DNA of 33,400 nucleotides, from the NCBI GenBank assembly GCA_945883805.1, contig CAMCYE010000029.1:1-33400 (forward strand), read 5' to 3'. The translations under genes were made by a program, and so were the position numbers. The notes beneath the pieces were generated by a model. It had not been told where the DNA came from. It searched no databases and saw only the letters and a program-made list of their open reading frames with translations. The number at the start of each line of letters is the position of its first letter. The first letter of the stretch is position 1. The stretch comes from Victivallis vadensis. GTDB lineage: Bacteria > Verrucomicrobiota > Lentisphaeria > Victivallales > GWF2-50-93. Of the stretch, positions 30,528-33,400 are shown piece after piece.

Positions 30528-31805
30528 TTACGAGCCGAAATTGGCGTTCTTATATTTAACGTACTTCGGAATGTATTTCTCCGCCATATCAACTTTCTTG
30601 TCTTCGATCAGTCTCAGGTAATTGGCGGTTATTTCATGATGGGTTTCACAGTTGAATATGTTTTTCAATATGAGCAGGGTTTTAAATTTGGAAGTATCAT
30701 CAAGAAAATCTTTGATTTTTTCAGGCTCATTTTCCTGCGGCCATTCCGCCAGATACGTTCTGATGCCGTGAAGGCGTACGTAGCCGTTTTGCACGGAACA
30801 GGCGTCAAAGAGACGTTTGATTTCCTGGCGATCTTTAATCACTTCCGAAATTTCCGCCAGATATCTGAAAAACTTTTCCCGTCCTTTGTCGGACAATGGC
30901 ATTATCCTTGTTTCATCTGGACCGAATGAGGTGGGGATGACTTCGAGCGAATACGCCTTGTTCCTGTCAAATTTCAATTTTACCATATACCCTTTCCACC
31001 AGAAGTCTTCCTTAACGTATTTCCTGTCCGGATAGGGAAAATAAAAATTGCCGAGGCTGTAGATGATAGGTTTGCCGTGCCAGATTTCGATTCCTTCCGG
31101 ACAGTGGGTATGGGCCGAAATTACTGCCGCAGCACCGGCATCGGCGAAGGCGCGGTAGGTGTCTACCATGCGCGGTGTCGGGAAGGGGTTGGTTTCATTG
31201 CCGCCATGGATTGCAACTATTACCAGATCGAATTTGCGGGACAGCTCGATGATTTGGGAAATATTGCGGGTCGGATTCAACGGGTTGGATCCAGGTTTTT
31301 TGACATCGGCGATGCCAAACTCATTTTCGGCAACGTTCATGATTGCAATTTTAATGCCGTTTTTAGTGATGGACAGAGGCTGGGCTGCAGTTTCGATATC
31401 TTTGCCCGCGCCGACAGTTTTAATGCCGTTTCGGCGTAGGATGTCGATGGTTTCCATGACCGGATCCGTGCCAACGTCGCCAATATGGTTATTGGCAAGC
31501 AATGCCACATCGAATTTTCCTTCTTTGATAAACTCCACACAATCCGGAGGAGATTTCAGGTTGGGTCCACTTTTCAGGATAGGTTTTCCTTTATCGGTAA
31601 GCGGCGTCTCGAATTGTATCACAGACAGGTCGCAGTCGGCCAGAGTATCCCTGATTCCGCTCAGTATCTCGCCGGACTTGCCGTCGCGGATGAGTTTCCG
31701 GCTTTCCGGAGTAGCCGGGCAGAAATCCCCTGCAAAGAGGATTTCCACCGTTTCTTTCGTGCTCTTGCGTCCGAAGTTCTCTTTGCCATCCTTAAAAGTG
31801 AACAT
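30528..31805 (-). CDS. CapA-family (poly-gamma-glutamate synthesis type) metallophosphatase-like protein
   Basis: This is a protein of 425 residues of the PGA_cap family, which has a calcineurin-like metal site. The metal motifs are ILFAGDFCP, ALLANNHIGDVG, VIVAIHGGNETNPFP and ISAHTHCPEGIEIWHGKPIIYSLGNFYF, in family order. Family members include CapA of Bacillus, but most copies away from capsule genes have unknown roles. No signal peptide is seen. The start is the ATG at 31805, with AGAGGAAA just before it; a longer frame to 31964 overlaps the next gene and is rejected. It lies 34 bases after the UroD-like gene on the same strand, so they are likely co-transcribed. The C-terminal 130 residues beyond the family core show no recognised domain. 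Confidence 0.9.
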   Translation of the reverse strand: MFTFKDGKENFGRKSTKETVEILFAGDFCPATPESRKLIRDGKSGEILSGIRDTLADCDLSVIQFETPLTDKGKPILKSGPNLKSPPDCVEFIKEGKFDVALLANNHIGDVGTDPVMETIDILRRNGIKTVGAGKDIETAAQPLSITKNGIKIAIMNVAENEFGIADVKKPGSNPLNPTRNISQIIELSRKFDLVIVAIHGGNETNPFPTPRMVDTYRAFADAGAAAVISAHTHCPEGIEIWHGKPIIYSLGNFYFPYPDRKYVKEDFWWKGYMVKLKFDRNKAYSLEVIPTSFGPDETRIMPLSDKGREKFFRYLAEISEVIKDRQEIKRLFDACSVQNGYVRLHGIRTYLAEWPQENEPEKIKDFLDDTSKFKTLLILKNIFNCETHHEITANYLRLIEDKKVDMAEKYIPKYVKYKNANFGS

Positions 31806-31807
31806 GA

Positions 31808-31815
31808 TTTCCTCT
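31808..31815 (-). promoter_or_regulatory. Ribosome binding site deciding the CapA-like start
   Basis: AGAGGAAA lies 2 bases before the ATG at 31805, with the purine core about 6 bases away. This is the evidence for choosing 31805 over upstream in-frame ATGs that overlap the neighbouring gene. Confidence 0.6.
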
Positions 31816-31839
31816 TTATTTAAACTTATTTTTCTAAGT

Positions 31840-33042
31840 TCAGTAACCGCCATATTCATCAAGAGCCTTGTACATTGCCACGACATTTTCCGGGGGGACA
31901 TCCGGCTGGATATTGTGCACCTGGCAGAAGACAAAACCTCCGCCGGGAGCGAATATCTCCACATTCCGCCTGACGGAGTCCGCTACTTCCGAAGGGGTGG
32001 ATTTGTTAAGTACAGTCTGTGTGTCAACGCCTCCGCCCCAGAAGCTCATATCATTCCCGAAGTCATGCTTGAGCGCCCGCGCATCCATACCATTGGCACT
32101 CAGCTGGACAGGGTTGAGCGCATCCACTCCGACATCGAGCAAGTCGGGAATAAATTCCCTCACCGCGCCGCAGGAATGGAAAAGAATGGGCCTCCCGAAC
32201 TTTCTTTTGACATGTGTGAAAAGGATTTTCTGGTAAGGCTTGATCAGTTCCCTGTATGTGGACGGGGCAAGCATGGGGCCGTTCTGGGTGCCGAGGTCAT
32301 CATTCAGGAGCACTACATCCACGCTATCACGTAAAAGCGGAGCTAGGCGGTCAATACGGAGAAGGTAGCCTTCGATCAGGTAGTCCAAGAGTGTCCTGAC
32401 CATCTTTTCGTCAGTCATCAGATCAACCATGAAGTTCTCATATCCGCGCAGGAGCTGTCCGGCCGCCAGGATATGACAACACAGATTGAATACGACACAA
32501 TCTCCCTTCGCATGCGTTTCCACAGCCCTTTTCTGCAAAACACTTTCCGGCTCATCCGCAAATGAAGGCAGGTCGAAGCTGGAAATGACGCCCTTGTGCT
32601 GTTTCAGCTCCGAAGAATCCGTCAGATCCTGCAAAGGTGGGTTGACGGGATCATAATAATAACTCCCGGCAGGGCGTAAAGCCACGGGCTGTCCGTTATC
32701 ACCCAGTGCGACAGTTCCCCCTTTCTCATCCAGTTCCTCTCTCCATTTTTCAGGAACCAGGGCGTCAAAACCAAAAGGATTGACAGCTTTTACCCATTTT
32801 TCCGGGCCCATGGTCAGATTGAACGTATCTATGCGGAATCTGTCCCGGATGTCTTCTCCGACATAGCCCACATACTGGTATGGATCGAAAATCTTGATCT
32901 CGGACTCAAGCCTCAGGTGGTTTTGAAGCTTGGATAGAGAGCAGGCCGTCATCCCGGAGGACTCCGTCCCCCCGAGGTCCCTCGGTATCCGATCCGCCTC
33001 CCGGTGACTGAGTGCCGTAAGGACTCTTTCACTCGATGTCAT
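31840..33042 (-). CDS. Uroporphyrinogen-decarboxylase-fold protein of the MtaA/CmuA methyltransferase type
   Basis: The protein has 400 residues and the UroD barrel fold. It carries the zinc pattern of corrinoid-dependent methyltransferases: H289-x-C291 in LFHSCGAVREFIPDLLD, plus C373 in GGGFVFCQVHNIQPDVPPENV. It lacks the arginine-rich start of true haem-pathway HemE. Other family blocks are NDDLGTQNGPMLAPSTYREL and FWGGGVDTQ. Such proteins move methyl groups from a substrate to corrinoids or CoM, and are amplified in Lentisphaerae and other anaerobes with mostly unknown substrates. The start at 33042 has AAGGAT 8 to 9 bases upstream. No corrinoid-binding protein gene or MtrH gene is next to it. 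It starts a minus-strand pair with the CapA-like gene, 31 bases after the small gene at 33074. Confidence 0.9.
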   Translation of the reverse strand: MTSSERVLTALSHREADRIPRDLGGTESSGMTACSLSKLQNHLRLESEIKIFDPYQYVGYVGEDIRDRFRIDTFNLTMGPEKWVKAVNPFGFDALVPEKWREELDEKGGTVALGDNGQPVALRPAGSYYYDPVNPPLQDLTDSSELKQHKGVISSFDLPSFADEPESVLQKRAVETHAKGDCVVFNLCCHILAAGQLLRGYENFMVDLMTDEKMVRTLLDYLIEGYLLRIDRLAPLLRDSVDVVLLNDDLGTQNGPMLAPSTYRELIKPYQKILFTHVKRKFGRPILFHSCGAVREFIPDLLDVGVDALNPVQLSANGMDARALKHDFGNDMSFWGGGVDTQTVLNKSTPSEVADSVRRNVEIFAPGGGFVFCQVHNIQPDVPPENVVAMYKALDEYGGY

Positions 33043-33073
33043 AATTCATATCCTTAATTCATTCCCAGTTGAT

Positions 33074-33370
33074 TCACTTTTTCACTTCAAAGGACATCGA
33101 GTATTTTGCAGACTCCTGTGATTTGATCGTCACAGGGTTGAAGAATGGCTCGAATGTCGGGGATTTGAGACTTGGCGTATCCCAGACGGCAAAACCGGCG
33201 AACGTCGCTGCCGGAGTCAAATGCATAGTTACAGACAGTTTATTGTCATTTGAAATAAATGTTGCCTCCGGGGCCGTAATTTCAATTCCAGGAGTGGCAA
33301 TTTCAAAAAGTTTTTTTACCAGTGGTGCACTTGTGACAGACTGAGGCATAGGAATTTCAAAATAAGACAA
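33074..33370 (-). CDS. Small unrecognised protein, possibly a C-terminal beta-sandwich fragment
   Basis: I do not recognise this protein. It has 98 residues from a TTG at 33370, or 91 from an ATG at 33349; neither has a ribosome site. An in-frame TAG at 33374-33376 rules out a longer N-terminus in this frame. The alternating pattern (GIEITAPEATFISNDNKLSV, then FEPFFNPVTIKSQESAKYSMSFEV) looks like strands. The ending resembles the last strands of galactose-mutarotase-like folds, a weak hint. It could be the remnant of a longer gene whose upstream part lies beyond the window. It precedes the UroD-like gene by 31 bases on the same strand. Confidence 0.5.
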   Translation of the reverse strand: MSYFEIPMPQSVTSAPLVKKLFEIATPGIEITAPEATFISNDNKLSVTMHLTPAATFAGFAVWDTPSLKSPTFEPFFNPVTIKSQESAKYSMSFEVKK

Positions 33371-33400
33371 GTTCTAAACTGATAGATAACAATCTAAGAA

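Noticed and set aside
31806..31964. Longer N-terminus for the CapA-like gene
   Set aside because: It overlaps the end of the UroD-like gene in another frame, while an AGAGGAAA site stands right before the ATG at 31805.
31840..33042. True haem-pathway uroporphyrinogen decarboxylase (hemE)
   Set aside because: The HxC...C zinc pattern and lack of the HemE N-terminal arginine block fit MtaA/CmuA-type methyltransferases instead.

Overview
The window reads as chromosomal DNA of a Gram-negative bacterium of the PVC superphylum, most likely Lentisphaerota or a close Verrucomicrobiota/Kiritimatiellota relative. This is inferred, not proven. The grounds are a secretin and other outer-membrane machinery, a cytoplasmic GH29 fucosidase divergent from an AraC regulator, a MtaA/UroD-like protein beside a CapA-like protein, Ser/Thr kinases with unusual partner domains, moderate G+C, and intergenic DNA packed with hairpin repeats. 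There are 27 protein-coding genes. No tRNA, rRNA, CRISPR array, transposase or prophage gene was seen.

Layout. 1-5571 (minus): secretin, membrane-fusion protein, ABC ATPase and MacB/FtsX permease (cut by the left edge), which look like one envelope-spanning export system. 5705-10740 (minus): smpB, pcm, recD2 and mtnA, a housekeeping run. 11132-15538 (plus): glycyl-tRNA synthetase, a double zinc-ribbon protein, an unknown membrane protein and an MFS transporter. 15576-16937 (minus): mnmE. 17206-20131 (plus): a TPR protein and a Ser/Thr kinase with a duplicated C-terminal helical module. 20171-22662: alpha-L-fucosidase and a divergent AraC regulator. 22663-25956 (minus): receiver-kinase hybrid, GNAT acetyltransferase and an RdgC-like protein. 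26385-30245 (minus): iorA, iorB, paaK and an ACT-domain gene, an operon for aryl-pyruvate oxidation that ends in a strong terminator. 30528-33370 (minus): CapA-like protein, corrinoid methyltransferase-like UroD protein and a small unrecognised protein.

The parts that ordinary annotation does not explain are mainly two. The first is the pairing of a compact secretin with a MacAB-like ABC exporter, in the place where TolC would normally stand. The second is the intergenic DNA: nearly every gap over about 250 bases holds one or more inverted repeats. Some have long perfect arms (26 bp at 13318-13445, 29 bp at 10950-11043, 22 bp at 26004-26221). One family has two copies (2489-2577 and 21606-21751) in which the stem bases differ but the pairing is kept, which suggests selection for a folded form. 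All functions are read from the sequence by eye; no database search was run.
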